Positions 34,260 to 44,236 are shown, numbered from the stretch's first letter. The stretch: 53,116 bases of DNA from an uncultured Alphaproteobacteria bacterium (GCA_947367055.1 CANBCI010000003.1:225508-278623), one strand, 5' to 3'. Notes: generated by a model from the letters alone, not told the origin. Made by a program: numbers and translations.

Positions 34260-35479
34260 ACGGTATCGCAAACTATTTTGTAGACAATGCCGTCCAGTGC
34301 TGGGGGTGCCCGGTGTTTGACCGACTGTTCCAAATCGTGTCAAACGGCGCGGCGGCGGTCTATTCGCAATTCAGCACGATATGCCTGATTATATTCTGCG
34401 TACTGTTTGCATTTTATGTCGTGAACGCCGTGTGGAAAAACATGCAATCGGGGGGCGACGACCCGTTTTATCAGAAATCCATGCGCCCCGTTATCATAAA
34501 CTCAATCGTCGCGTTGTCATTGCTGGGAATGGGGGTTGCGCTGCCGCGGCTTATAACGACGGTAACATTCGAACCGGTGGCACAGATAGCGACGATATAC
34601 ACGCAAACCATGATCGGCACAGATTCCGATGAGGTTAATGAACGCGTTGCGTACACGCCGGAAAAAATGGCGGACAACGGCTTTTACCGCCCGCAACTGC
34701 GCGATATGATAATAGTGCTGACCAAGACAACGATTACGCAATTTCAATCATACATGAAACTTGGAATCGCCGTTATGGACAAGGCTTTTTCCTGGGACGC
34801 GTTGCTGGGCATCGGTGCGCTGATTAAGCATATAATATTGTTCTTAATCGGGCTTTACCTGTTTTATGGATTTTTCAAGATATTTGCAAAGTTCTGCTTT
34901 TACTTTGCGGACATTATCGTGGCAATGGCATTCTTTGCGTTCTTTTTCCCGCTGTCGCTGGTGCTAATGGCGTTCAAAGGCGCCCAGAATGTCCCGGGTT
35001 GGATGTCGGGCCTGGGCAAAAATGTCGGCATTGGGCAATTCAAGAACCTGATTAACGCAATAATAACACTGGCGTCCGCCGTGATAACATACACAGTCAT
35101 AATGGTGATAATAGCAAAATATTTTTCAGCCCCCGGCGCGTCGGCGGCCGACCTGATGCAAATAATCACCAGCGGGGATGTTTTCGCCGCGGATTTATCG
35201 GACGAAAATCTGGCGGCAATGACGCTTATGGGGGCGGTTGTGTTGATATATGTCCTAAACTTTATATATTCCCAGATACCAGAGGTCACAAAAATGGTAC
35301 TGAATGTATTCGGCGTTTCTGAAAAGCATAATTTGGGTGACGCATTGGCCAAGGATGCGATGCAACTGACAAATGCGGTCATAAGCACCGCGAAAAACAT
35401 TGGTAAAACCGTAATGTCCGGCGGCGAGAATAAAGAAGAAAAAACCGACGGCAAAAAAGACGACAAGGCGGCCAAATGA
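34256..35479 (+). CDS. VirB6/TrbL-like polytopic membrane protein 3
   Basis: 407 residues. CWGCPVF (Cys15, Cys18) at the N-terminus matches CWSCQMF of the - strand member. About 7-8 TM helices with the central FADIIVAMAFFAFFFPLSL segment, and a long charged C-terminal tail (KNIGKTVMSGGENKEEKTDGKK). ATGA overlaps on both sides, so it is translated in a chain with its neighbours. It is probably an inner-membrane channel-like subunit. Confidence 0.7.
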   Translation: MNGIANYFVDNAVQCWGCPVFDRLFQIVSNGAAAVYSQFSTICLIIFCVLFAFYVVNAVWKNMQSGGDDPFYQKSMRPVIINSIVALSLLGMGVALPRLITTVTFEPVAQIATIYTQTMIGTDSDEVNERVAYTPEKMADNGFYRPQLRDMIIVLTKTTITQFQSYMKLGIAVMDKAFSWDALLGIGALIKHIILFLIGLYLFYGFFKIFAKFCFYFADIIVAMAFFAFFFPLSLVLMAFKGAQNVPGWMSGLGKNVGIGQFKNLINAIITLASAVITYTVIMVIIAKYFSAPGASAADLMQIITSGDVFAADLSDENLAAMTLMGAVVLIYVLNFIYSQIPEVTKMVLNVFGVSEKHNLGDALAKDAMQLTNAVISTAKNIGKTVMSGGENKEEKTDGKKDDKAAK

Positions 35480-36918
35480 AAGCAAGACTTATCATGATTG
35501 CCATTCGTTTGATTATGGGCGCAATTGCGTTGGGGCTGGGCATTTGGTATTTGTCGTCGTCAATTGGCGGCGCGTCATTAACATACACCAGCATGAACGG
35601 ATTTATGTCCGCAGTCGGGGCAGCGGACGGTGACATCGCGAACGTAAACGGATGCTTCATGTGCGGATATGTCGCGGAAATATTCGGTGTCATTGGGCGC
35701 GCGGCGGAAATGTTCTGGACGGCAATGGTTGATAACATCTGGATTTTAATGGCGATTGGGTTCGGGATATTTTTGTTCATATACACGGCGCAATACATAT
35801 TTGACGCGGCGAAAAAAACCGCCGCCCTTGACGGCAAGGAAAAGTCCCTGGAATTCAAGGGTTGGTTTGATAAAATCTGGCCCCAGGCGATGCGTATTAT
35901 TGTTGTCGGTGCATTGATGGGCATGCTGGGGATGGGGGGAACCACCGCACTGCGTGCCGTAACCCAGGTGACAGTGACGCCCGTATTATTTGTCGGCACA
36001 CAAATGGCCATGGCCGCAACCGGGGTGGACAACGCCGCATCTTGCGGCGGCGGCGCGATTGCGGCGGCGGCCGAAAACGATATTCTAAACCCGGTGCTGC
36101 AACCCTTTATGTGCGTTGTCGGCAATATAAACAGCGTAATGCTATCCGGTGCGGCGGGCGGCTTTGCCATGATGAACTACGCATGGCTGGGGATGGGCGG
36201 CGGCGCAATAACATGGGTTGCGGGATTGGCATTGGTGATAATGTTTCTGCTAATCGGGTTCAAATTATTCTTTGAAATATTGTCCGTCGTGTTTGAGTTG
36301 ATATTTGTGATTATATTCATGCCGCTGCTGCTGGCGGCGGCGGCCTTTGAACCTGTATGGAATGCGGCATCGGGTTTGATAAAAAAGGCGCTTACTATGC
36401 TTGTTGATGCGGCCGTTCAGGTTGTACGCATCGCGCTGAAAACACTGATTATATATGCGACCGTATCATACGCCGCGGACACTTACTTCCCCGGCCCCGC
36501 CGACGGATACAGCGCCATACTGCCCCCAATGATGGGGCGTGAAATTCAAAACCCGGACGCGCAGACACTGTCCGTCATGACGGTATTTTCAGACTGTGAA
36601 AAGGTCTCGCTTGCAGGCGGCGAAATGGATGCGGACAAATTTAAAAACTGCTTTACCGCACGCCGGGCCGAGGTTGAACGCCGATACCCCGGCGCATTTG
36701 ATTTCCTGTCGGACGGTTGGGATTTCATGATGCTGATGCTGGGGCTGTTTATATTATATTTCTTTGCGGTGGAACCGGAAATCAACAAAATACTGGGCAA
36801 GGATTTAAAAACCAATCTTGACTTTGGCGGCAATATTCTGGCACTGGGCAAAAAGATATGGGCGGCCCCAAAACAGATATTTGAAACCATATCAAAAACC
36901 GTCGGCAAAAAGGACTAG
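35476..36918 (+). CDS. VirB6/TrbL-like polytopic membrane protein 4
   Basis: 480 residues, the largest of the five. An N-terminal TM segment precedes CFMCGYV (Cys60, Cys63), the third copy of the Cys-x-x-Cys signature at the same distance as in member 1. A Gly/Ala-rich stretch with more Cys follows (ASCGGGAIAAAAENDI), then the core FIMPLLLAAAAFEPVW and a tail (NILALGKKIWAAPKQIFETI). ATGA overlap with member 3. Confidence 0.7.
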   Translation: MKARLIMIAIRLIMGAIALGLGIWYLSSSIGGASLTYTSMNGFMSAVGAADGDIANVNGCFMCGYVAEIFGVIGRAAEMFWTAMVDNIWILMAIGFGIFLFIYTAQYIFDAAKKTAALDGKEKSLEFKGWFDKIWPQAMRIIVVGALMGMLGMGGTTALRAVTQVTVTPVLFVGTQMAMAATGVDNAASCGGGAIAAAAENDILNPVLQPFMCVVGNINSVMLSGAAGGFAMMNYAWLGMGGGAITWVAGLALVIMFLLIGFKLFFEILSVVFELIFVIIFMPLLLAAAAFEPVWNAASGLIKKALTMLVDAAVQVVRIALKTLIIYATVSYAADTYFPGPADGYSAILPPMMGREIQNPDAQTLSVMTVFSDCEKVSLAGGEMDADKFKNCFTARRAEVERRYPGAFDFLSDGWDFMMLMLGLFILYFFAVEPEINKILGKDLKTNLDFGGNILALGKKIWAAPKQIFETISKTVGKKD

Positions 36919-36927
36919 GCACAGACA

Positions 36928-38217
36928 ATGAAACTTATCCGCAGATTTTTAACGATTGTGTGCATGGGCCTGATTCTGGTGGCGCCGGCATATGCGGCAA
37001 CAAATGTTCCAATGGGTGACATAGATCAATACGGCACATGGACAACACCGCACAATCGCGAACAGTTCACCAATGCACTAACAACCGACATGACCACATT
37101 CACAGACGGATTTCAAAAACAACTGGTCAAAGATTATGTCCCGATTGAGGCGCGCGTGGGCCTGGCCTTTATGAATGCGATGACACATGTGGGGAACATT
37201 CTGGACGGTTCCCTGGTGCGGTTTGTGCTGATATTTATCATAATCGTGTACGCGTTCTGGATTATGTTCGAGGCATACGGCATGATAAAGGGCGCGGGCG
37301 ACGTAAAAAAACTAATTCGGGAAATCATAAAGAAGGGCGCGCTGATTCTTATCTGGATGCTGGTGCTGCAAATGGGGCCGGCAAAAATATTCATGTGGGT
37401 GGTTGGGCCGATAATAACAATCGGAACATACCTGTCGGACTTGATACTGAACACGATTGCAAATGCGGCGGGCGCAAATTTACCGGACACATGCGCGACG
37501 GTGCGTGAATACGCGGCATTGCACACCGCACCCGACATGATAATGGATGCGCGCGCGGCGGCCGACCTGATGTGTGTGCCGACGCGCCTGTCCGGTTTTT
37601 TCTATACCGCGGTGGCGGCCGGAATCCAATGGATAATCCATGGCATCGGGCGCAGTCCGTTCATGGTGATCGCCGGGATAGTGTTCGTTGTAATCTTTAT
37701 GATAAATATTTGGAAATTCGCGATAATGGCGCTGGGGGTGATTGCAAATCTGTTTTTGGCGGTATTCCTGCTGCCGTTCACGGCGATTGCGGAAACAATC
37801 GGCAAAACAACATACAAGGGGATTGCCGGCGACATATTCAACAAATTTTTGGACATATTTACAACACAATCACTGACGGCGCGCATATCGCAGTTTATAA
37901 ACGCAGCGGTCTATTTCGTATCGCTATCAATTGTGGTCGGGGTTTGCGCGGGGATTTTATCCGGCGCCGTCACAACAAATTTGGCCGCGTCCGTCCCGTC
38001 AATTGACGGCGGCGAATTTATAATGGTATTGCTGACCGGGGTATTGGTCGCGCACCTGGCGACACGCGCATCGAACATTGCCAAAGATTTGGGCGGCAGT
38101 GTGGATGCGTCGCTTGGCACTAAATTTGAAAATGATGTAAAGAACCTGCTTTCCCGCGCATATGGGACCGGCAAGGAATGGTGGAAAATCATACGCGACG
38201 GGGAAAAGAAAAAATAA
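36928..38217 (+). CDS. VirB6/TrbL-like polytopic membrane protein 5
   Basis: 429 residues. A signal peptide (FLTIVCMGLILVAPAYAA) then an exported stretch of about 60 residues, about 7 TM helices including FMINIWKFAIMALGVIANLF, the LPFTAIAETIGKTTYKGIAGD loop and a charged tail (EWWKIIRDGEKKK). The W-K-F and F-L-P-F-T-A-I segments are typical of TrbL/VirB6-like proteins. It lies 9 nt after member 4 and ends 6 nt before the convergent dnaQ stop, with no clear terminator. Confidence 0.7.
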   Translation: MKLIRRFLTIVCMGLILVAPAYAATNVPMGDIDQYGTWTTPHNREQFTNALTTDMTTFTDGFQKQLVKDYVPIEARVGLAFMNAMTHVGNILDGSLVRFVLIFIIIVYAFWIMFEAYGMIKGAGDVKKLIREIIKKGALILIWMLVLQMGPAKIFMWVVGPIITIGTYLSDLILNTIANAAGANLPDTCATVREYAALHTAPDMIMDARAAADLMCVPTRLSGFFYTAVAAGIQWIIHGIGRSPFMVIAGIVFVVIFMINIWKFAIMALGVIANLFLAVFLLPFTAIAETIGKTTYKGIAGDIFNKFLDIFTTQSLTARISQFINAAVYFVSLSIVVGVCAGILSGAVTTNLAASVPSIDGGEFIMVLLTGVLVAHLATRASNIAKDLGGSVDASLGTKFENDVKNLLSRAYGTGKEWWKIIRDGEKKK

Positions 38218-38223
38218 CGCGCC

Positions 38224-38904
38224 CTACGCCGCCATTATTTTTTCCATAAAGGCATTGTGGTTTGCCAATTCGGCCTCGTTCACGGGGAATGTGCGACGCG
38301 GAAAATCCGCACCGATTTTCGGATGCGCCAACATGGCCTCGTGTTGCTTTGCGATTATTTCCGCAGCTTCGGGCACAGGGGCGGTATTTTCCAGTTCCAA
38401 ATAAACCTTGGCCAAAATTTCAGAGTCGATTAACGCCCCGTGCGCATCGGCACGCGCCGTCAATGAAATTCCAAACCATTTTGCCAACGTGTCCAGGGTA
38501 TAATTCTTTGGGCCGAATACACGGTTGCGGGCAATAACCAGTGAATCCGCCTGCTGTTCGCGTGGTATTTGCGGCAGGCCCGCCTTCATCAATTCATGAT
38601 TTACAAACGGAAAGTCAAAGTCCAAACCGTTGTGCGCCACAACCAGACTGTCGCCGATAAATTCCAAAAAGCGTGGGGCAACCTCGGTCATTTTTGGTTT
38701 GTCTTCCAGAAAAGCGTTTGAAATTTTGTGAACTTCGTATGTTTCGGGTGGAATTATCTTGCCTTCCGGATTTATATATTCATGGAATGTGTTATCTGTT
38801 ATTTTTCCGTCTATAACCTCAACCGCGCCGATTTCAATGCACCTGTCGCCCCGCAGATATTCAAAACCGGTTGTTTCAATGTCAAAGCAGATAATTCGCG
38901 CCAT
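38224..38904 (-). CDS. dnaQ: DNA polymerase III epsilon subunit (3'-5' proofreading exonuclease)
   Basis: 226 residues. Exo I motif FDIETTG with Asp8 and Glu10; Exo II in SLVVAHNGLDFDFPFVNHEL; Exo III in RADAHGALIDSEILAKVY. All DEDDh residues appear present. The C-terminal tail beyond about 185 probably contacts the polymerase. GGGGG precedes the start. It is convergent with the VirB6-like block and divergent from the helicase gene. Confidence 0.95.
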   Translation of the reverse strand: MARIICFDIETTGFEYLRGDRCIEIGAVEVIDGKITDNTFHEYINPEGKIIPPETYEVHKISNAFLEDKPKMTEVAPRFLEFIGDSLVVAHNGLDFDFPFVNHELMKAGLPQIPREQQADSLVIARNRVFGPKNYTLDTLAKWFGISLTARADAHGALIDSEILAKVYLELENTAPVPEAAEIIAKQHEAMLAHPKIGADFPRRTFPVNEAELANHNAFMEKIMAA

Positions 38905-38926
38905 TTTTCCCCCAGAAAATAAGTTT

Positions 38927-38954
38927 TTGATTAAAACACTTCGTGTATTATAAT
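38927..38954 (+). promoter_or_regulatory. Leaderless promoter of the UvrD/PcrA-like gene
   Basis: TTGATT (38927-38932), 16-nt spacer, TATAAT (38949-38954). With the last T as -7 the predicted +1 is 38961, the A of the ATG. Confidence 0.65.
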
Positions 38955-38960
38955 GACATC

Positions 38961-41066
38961 ATGAATTTAATGCTACAAAATCTTAACAATGAACAAAGAC
39001 TGGCGGTCGAAACGACCGAGGGCCCGCTGCTGGTGCTGTCCGGGGCGGGAACGGGCAAAACCCGCGTATTGACCACACGCATCGCGCACATATTAAACCT
39101 GGGGTTGGCGCAGCCGTGGCAAATTCTGGCGCTGACCTTTACGAACAAGGCGGCAAATGAAATGAAATCGCGCCTGGCGGCGTTTGGGGGGGACGCCGCA
39201 TGGGACGCGCGGGATTTGTGGTGCGGGACATTCCATTCAATATGCCTGCGCATTTTGCGGGCAAACGCCGGCGCGGCGGGACTGCGGCGCGATTTTCTAA
39301 TATTCGGCGAAGATGATCAGAAATCTGTTATAAAGGCAATTTTGGCGGAACACGGCCACACGACAAAAACGCCCGGCGATTATGTCGAACAATTTTCAAT
39401 GATAAAGGACAAGGGCCTGCCATATCCCGCGACACAGGACAAGATGTTTGACGCATACAATGCGGAACTGGCGCGGCTCGGGGCGGTTGATTTTGGCGAT
39501 ATAATACTAAAGGTATTGGAACTGTTTGATGCGCGGCCGGATATTCTTGCGCGCTATCAGAATCAGTTCAAATATATCCTGGTTGACGAGTTTCAGGATA
39601 CCAACAACGCCCAGATGCAGTTCCTGGCTGCATTGACGCGTGATGCGGCCCGGCCGAACATATGCTGCGTCGGTGATGACGACCAATCGATTTATTCATG
39701 GCGCGGGGCGGAAATAAAACACATTTTAAACTTTGAAAAAACATTCCCGGACGCCCAGATTATCCGATTGGAAACAAATTATCGCAGCACGGCAAACATC
39801 CTGGGGGCGGCAAATTCGCTGATACGGCATAATCAGGGGCGCCTTGGCAAAGATTTGCGCGCCGCGGATGCGGCCTCACTGGGCGAACCGGTTTATGTCC
39901 TGACGGTGCCCGGCGACCGTGACGAGGCACGCATTATCGCCGACGCAATTTTACGCGACAGCAAACCGGATTTTGGCAAATACGCCGTTCTTATCCGCGC
40001 GGGCAGTCTGTCGCGCCTGTTCGAAGAAGAATTTACCGGGCGTGGGATTCCGTTCCGACTGGTCGGCGCGACCAAATTCTATGACCGTATGGAAATCCGC
40101 GACGCGATTGCATACATACGACTGCTGGTATATCGGTTTGACGACATATCGTTTATGCGCATCATTGGGAAACCCCGGCGCGGTTTTGGTGCAAGCGCGG
40201 TTGAAAAACTGCGTGCGACCGGCGGCGACATGATGGCGGCGCTGGGGTATGCGACGCTGTCCGCGAAACAACGCGCGGCGGCGAATGAGTTTTTGGACGC
40301 CTTTGACTTTGACTGGGCGGCGATGCGCCCAATGGACGCGGCATCACGCATTTTGGAAAATTCCGGATACATGAAAATGTGGCGCGAATCCAAGGACCCG
40401 GATGCGGCATCGCGCCTGGAAAACATTCGCGAACTTATAACCGGCGTTATCGCACAGTACGACACACTGCCCGAATTTTTGGAACAGGCGGCATTGATGA
40501 CCACCGAAGACGACGATGAAGAAAACATGGCGTCCGTATCAGGCGCCGTAAATGTTATGACAATTCATGCCGCCAAAGGCTTGGAATTCGACACGGTTTT
40601 CCTGCCGGCATGGGAAGAAGGTATTTTCCCCAACGACAAAACCTTGTCAGAGGGCGCCTTGGAAGAAGAACGGCGCCTGGCCTATGTTGCGATTACGCGC
40701 GCGCGCCGACGCGCAATCATATCAAACGCCATGTCGCGAATGGTGTTCGGATCGCGTCAATATAATTCCCCCAGCCGGTTTATCACGGAAATGGATAATC
40801 ATTTCCTGGATTTCCAGGGGGGCGCCGCGCGCGCCATGATGCGCCCCGCATACAATACTTCATACGCACCGCGCAATCCGATTCCGACATCGTACGGCGC
40901 CGCACGTCCAAAGCCCACGGTCACCCCGCGCATGGTCGGGCGCCTAGTATCGCACCCGGAAATGGGCCACGGCACGATTATTGAAGAAAACGGCGACATA
41001 TTAACCGTTGCATTTGGCGCGCGCGGAATTAAAAAAGTGGCGCGTGATTTTATAACCCTAATTTAA
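38961..41066 (+). CDS. UvrD/PcrA-type superfamily 1 DNA helicase
   Basis: 701 residues. It unwinds DNA 3'-5' in nucleotide-excision and mismatch repair. Walker A GAGTGKT (28-34), motif Ia LTFTNKAANEM, motif II YILVDEFQDTNNAQ, motif III VGDDDQSIYSWRGA, motif IV ETNYRST, motif V MTIHAAKGLEFD and motif VI LAYVAITRARR are all intact. The C-terminus has a Tudor-like end (GRLVSHPEMGHGTIIEENGD), as in PcrA. The predicted promoter places +1 on the ATG itself, so no Shine-Dalgarno is expected. Confidence 0.95.
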   Translation: MNLMLQNLNNEQRLAVETTEGPLLVLSGAGTGKTRVLTTRIAHILNLGLAQPWQILALTFTNKAANEMKSRLAAFGGDAAWDARDLWCGTFHSICLRILRANAGAAGLRRDFLIFGEDDQKSVIKAILAEHGHTTKTPGDYVEQFSMIKDKGLPYPATQDKMFDAYNAELARLGAVDFGDIILKVLELFDARPDILARYQNQFKYILVDEFQDTNNAQMQFLAALTRDAARPNICCVGDDDQSIYSWRGAEIKHILNFEKTFPDAQIIRLETNYRSTANILGAANSLIRHNQGRLGKDLRAADAASLGEPVYVLTVPGDRDEARIIADAILRDSKPDFGKYAVLIRAGSLSRLFEEEFTGRGIPFRLVGATKFYDRMEIRDAIAYIRLLVYRFDDISFMRIIGKPRRGFGASAVEKLRATGGDMMAALGYATLSAKQRAAANEFLDAFDFDWAAMRPMDAASRILENSGYMKMWRESKDPDAASRLENIRELITGVIAQYDTLPEFLEQAALMTTEDDDEENMASVSGAVNVMTIHAAKGLEFDTVFLPAWEEGIFPNDKTLSEGALEEERRLAYVAITRARRRAIISNAMSRMVFGSRQYNSPSRFITEMDNHFLDFQGGAARAMMRPAYNTSYAPRNPIPTSYGAARPKPTVTPRMVGRLVSHPEMGHGTIIEENGDILTVAFGARGIKKVARDFITLI

Positions 41067-41067
41067 T

Positions 41068-41098
41068 AAAAAATCCGGAAATTTATCCGGATTTTACT
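41068..41098. terminator. Bidirectional terminator
   Basis: AAATCCGG-AAATTTAT-CCGGATTT with T-run, between the convergent helicase gene (+) and the 41117 gene (-). Confidence 0.8.
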
Positions 41099-41116
41099 TT
41101 TTACCTTATAACACGA

Positions 41117-43369
41117 TTAGTTTGTTGTAGATGCCGTTGGACATGCACCTGTGCTTAAACGGTCACCATTCTCACATTTCGGCATGCAACTGGTTCCCCA
41201 TGCAAGATAACCCGAATTGCACATACATTTGTTATTAACATAAGGCTTATTATTACCTATTTGCCCCGCATCAACATCTCCGTATACATATGTCGAATTT
41301 TCCGGACACAGCATTGACTGATAGAACATATCCGACACACAGTCTATATATGCACCGTTTATGCAGGTGGTGTTATCAGGATCGCAATTATTTGTTTCTA
41401 CATGCGAGCATCCCTGAACCGGACTGCCAGACGAACTAATGGACGGTGGCCCGTCAAATATTGCAAAACCGCATGTCAGTGCCACATTACGGCATGCGCC
41501 GCGCATAACGGCCTGAATGCTGGACGCGCTGGCCGATGTTGACCATGCGTTGACTTGTGACACCTGCTGGTTATAGCAGTTTGCCACATCCAGCATACAT
41601 GACGACGCATAATCCGAAATAATCTTTTGCTGGGCCGATTTTATGTTGACCATGGCCCGTTGAACATAATTTACAACAACATCATTGTATGGCTGATAAT
41701 TGCCGTTGTCGTCATAAGTGTACCGCTGGCATTTATCCAAGACTGCACGACACAGACCTTCTTCTGTCACCTTTTGCTTGGTACCGATTTTTGTCAGCAG
41801 ATATTTAACCACGCAGGACCCGTCATTGTACGAACCAGCGCATGTTTCCGCGTTTATTGTTAAATTATACGCATTGCCCATCGTATTTTTATTGATGTCG
41901 GCGTTGTTAAAGTCCTCCATAAACGATGTAATTTTTGTAATATTCTGCCCCAGAACAACCTTGCCGTTTTCATCGATAAAACGCTTGGTCGGGTCAAGGC
42001 ATTTTGAATAATCCTCGCCACAAACCATGTCGTCAGACATACATGTGTTTAACGCCGCAACACACCCCTTGGCATCATACTGGTTTTTGTTCTGCATGAC
42101 GCTTAAGCGCGCCTTTTGCAACATGCGGCCCGCGCTGCGCACATTGGACACCAGTGTTTCATTCATCTTGGTCAGGCCCTGTTCATACGCGATGCAATCC
42201 TTGTCAATGGCCAGTTCGTAATTCGCCGTAATCTGCTGCGATGTTGCGCCGGCATCCTTGCACTGGGTTAAAATCGTGTTGCAACGTTTTTGCGCCGTCT
42301 TGTATAAATCGGCCCCGCGCAGTTTTGAAAAACTGCTGGTTGAATTTGTATTTAAAAAATCAAGGTTGAACATATCGTCAGTATCGGCAGAAAAATCGAA
42401 ATCAAGGTCCAAATCCAATCCGCTGCCGGATGATGTGGTGCTGGATGCGGTGGACGGGTCTTTGATCAAATCCTCAATATCCTGCAGCATGCTGCGCGTT
42501 TCGGATGTGTCAACGGAACCGGACAGGGCTTCTTCCGCCTCGGTCTCGGTCATGATTGCGCGAATTTCATCCGCAGACAATCCGACATAGCGAATACGTT
42601 GCGCAACATCGTTTAACTGGGTATTGGCCTCTTTGACAGCCTTCTCGACCTTGGTGTACTGATCCAGATTTGAACTGCAGCTGCACCGTTTTTGGTTTGC
42701 GTCAATCACCGCGCAAAACTGATCCATACAGTCGTTATACTGTTCCTGGCACGATTTGTTCAGTTCCGCCGTTTGTTCCATACGTTCCTTGGCCTGGGCA
42801 ATGGATTCCGCGGAAACAGTTGTTGCCGCGCGGCTTTGGACACTGCGCACCGATTTTCCGATATTGGACCCCGTACGTGTGCCGGCCGCATCAATTACCG
42901 CACGGCCGCCTACACCGGCGGTTGTCGGGCGCGGCGCAACACCCGCATGCCGTTGCGCCGGGTCTGTGGCGGCACTGCTGGCGGCGGCGGTACGCGCATT
43001 ACGGCCAACGGTGGACACTGTGTTATTCAAATTCGCACGCGCAGATGTTGTGGTGGCCCCCTGTGACGCAACCGCGCGCGCACCAACATTTGTTCGCGTG
43101 GCCCCGTTTGTATCACGTGCGGACGTCCCCGACACAGATGCCGTCACCGTACGTGCCGACGCGCGCGCCGCGGCCGATGTTGAATTTGCAGAATTACTAT
43201 CCGTTGCAACCGTACGCGATACGGTACGTGCCGGCGCGGCGGTGCCACGCGTTGTGGACACCGCATCCGACGGCGCAGACGCAACCACCCGCGATGCGGC
43301 CGACGTCGCCGCGTCAACCAACGATGCGACCATTAATATCGGCAAAAAATATGCGATAAACTTTTTCAT
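41117..43369 (-). CDS. Large secreted cysteine-signature protein A
   Basis: 750 residues. A signal peptide (FIAYFLPILMVASLVDAAT) leads into about 150 residues of low-complexity Ala/Thr/Ser/Arg sequence with many RTV and ARA turns. Then comes the signature C-x3-Y-x2-C-M-D-x2-C-x9-C-S-C, followed by long helices, more spaced cysteines (about 20 in all) and a final Cys-rich module (CMCNSGYLAWGTSCMPKCENG). The same signature and helix pattern occur in the 44264-46345 gene. Probably an exported, disulfide-bonded envelope or surface protein; family not recognised. Confidence 0.75.
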   Translation of the reverse strand: MKKFIAYFLPILMVASLVDAATSAASRVVASAPSDAVSTTRGTAAPARTVSRTVATDSNSANSTSAAARASARTVTASVSGTSARDTNGATRTNVGARAVASQGATTTSARANLNNTVSTVGRNARTAAASSAATDPAQRHAGVAPRPTTAGVGGRAVIDAAGTRTGSNIGKSVRSVQSRAATTVSAESIAQAKERMEQTAELNKSCQEQYNDCMDQFCAVIDANQKRCSCSSNLDQYTKVEKAVKEANTQLNDVAQRIRYVGLSADEIRAIMTETEAEEALSGSVDTSETRSMLQDIEDLIKDPSTASSTTSSGSGLDLDLDFDFSADTDDMFNLDFLNTNSTSSFSKLRGADLYKTAQKRCNTILTQCKDAGATSQQITANYELAIDKDCIAYEQGLTKMNETLVSNVRSAGRMLQKARLSVMQNKNQYDAKGCVAALNTCMSDDMVCGEDYSKCLDPTKRFIDENGKVVLGQNITKITSFMEDFNNADINKNTMGNAYNLTINAETCAGSYNDGSCVVKYLLTKIGTKQKVTEEGLCRAVLDKCQRYTYDDNGNYQPYNDVVVNYVQRAMVNIKSAQQKIISDYASSCMLDVANCYNQQVSQVNAWSTSASASSIQAVMRGACRNVALTCGFAIFDGPPSISSSGSPVQGCSHVETNNCDPDNTTCINGAYIDCVSDMFYQSMLCPENSTYVYGDVDAGQIGNNKPYVNNKCMCNSGYLAWGTSCMPKCENGDRLSTGACPTASTTN

Positions 43370-43381
43370 ATACTTTATATG

Positions 43382-43387
43382 ATTATA
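43382..43387 (-). promoter_or_regulatory. Extended -10 promoter (TGATATAAT) of the 41117 gene
   Basis: Minus-strand TGATATAAT upstream of the ATG at 43369; predicted leader about 6 nt, weak -35. ATGTGATATAAT is shared with the + strand promoter at 32947-32958. Confidence 0.5.
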
Positions 43388-43434
43388 TCACATCAACAAG
43401 ACCCTTAAAAGATTAAATTTAGGGAAATTTATAT

Positions 43435-43465
43435 CAAAAATGCGCCCCGCAAAATGCGGGACGCG
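43435..43465 (-). terminator. Terminator of rplU-rpmA
   Basis: Minus strand GCGTCCCGC-ATTTT-GCGGGGCGC followed by ATTTTT, 22 nt after rpmA. Confidence 0.85.
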
Positions 43466-43486
43466 AATATATCTTGACGCATGCGA

Positions 43487-43753
43487 TTATTTCGCCGCAT
43501 CTTCGGGAACGACCGAAACGGTCTTTCTGTCGCCCAGGCCTTTTTTGAACTTAACAATGCCTGCGATTTTCGCAAACAGTGTATGGTCTTTGCCCATGCC
43601 GACATTTTCACCCGGATGCACGGCCGTACCGCGCTGACGAATAATGATGTTGCCCGGGATTACACGCTGACCACCGGACTTTTTAACGCCCAGTCTGCGT
43701 CCTTTTGAATCGCGTCCGTTCGCCGATGCCGAACCTGCCTTCTTATGTGCCAT
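43487..43753 (-). CDS. rpmA: 50S ribosomal protein bL27
   Basis: 88 residues beginning [20 protein letters not shown], the conserved bL27 N-terminus that reaches the peptidyl-transferase centre, then [19 protein letters not shown] and GKDHTLFA. No N-terminal cleavage extension of the Firmicutes type. AAAGGAG precedes the ATG. Second gene of rplU-rpmA. Confidence 0.97.
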   Translation of the reverse strand: MAHKKAGSASANGRDSKGRRLGVKKSGGQRVIPGNIIIRQRGTAVHPGENVGMGKDHTLFAKIAGIVKFKKGLGDRKTVSVVPEDAAK

Positions 43754-43796
43754 AATTTAACTCCTTTGTAATTTCGGATTTGTTTTTATCCAGAAA

Positions 43797-44096
43797 TTAA
43801 CCCTTGATTTCCGTGATTTTCAGAACAGTTATAAACTGGCGGTGCCCCTTTGTACGACGATAATTCTGGCGACGCTTTTTCTTGAACACCAAAATCTTGT
43901 CCGCGCGTTTTTGTTCCACAACTTCGGCAACAACCTTGGCGCCCGAAACAAACGGGGTGCCGATTTTATCGCCGACCATCAAAACCTGGTCAAATTCAAC
44001 CTTGCCCTCGGCATCCAGTTTTTCAACCTTTACAATATCGCCCGCTTTTACGCGATACTGTTTGCCGCCGGTTTGAAAGATTGCAAAATCGCTCAT
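43797..44096 (-). CDS. rplU: 50S ribosomal protein bL21
   Basis: 99 residues: [19 protein letters not shown], then [29 protein letters not shown], the rRNA-binding basic hallmark of bL21. It stabilises 23S rRNA. It lies 43 nt upstream of rpmA in the usual order. Confidence 0.97.
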   Translation of the reverse strand: MSDFAIFQTGGKQYRVKAGDIVKVEKLDAEGKVEFDQVLMVGDKIGTPFVSGAKVVAEVVEQKRADKILVFKKKRRQNYRRTKGHRQFITVLKITEIKG

Positions 44097-44212
44097 ATTC
44101 TTTCTCTTTGTTAATGTTTTTTATTGTTTATTTCGGCATTTTGTCGAAAAGTTTATGCAAATTTTATATTAAAACCACAAAAAGTCAAGCATTTTGACGA
44201 AAAATTTCAACA

Positions 44213-44236
44213 AAAATCCCCGGCAATATGCCGGGG
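44213..44236 (-). terminator. Terminator of the 44264 gene, fused to a G13 tract
   Basis: Minus strand CCCCGGC-ATATT-GCCGGGG followed by ATTTTT. On + the 3' arm runs straight into 13 G (44233-44245), so the tract is partly in the stem. Confidence 0.75.

Noticed and set aside
42756-43382. 208-codon frame antisense to Cys-signature protein A
   Set aside because: It arises from the Ala/Thr/Arg-rich repeat region, which leaves long open frames on both strands.
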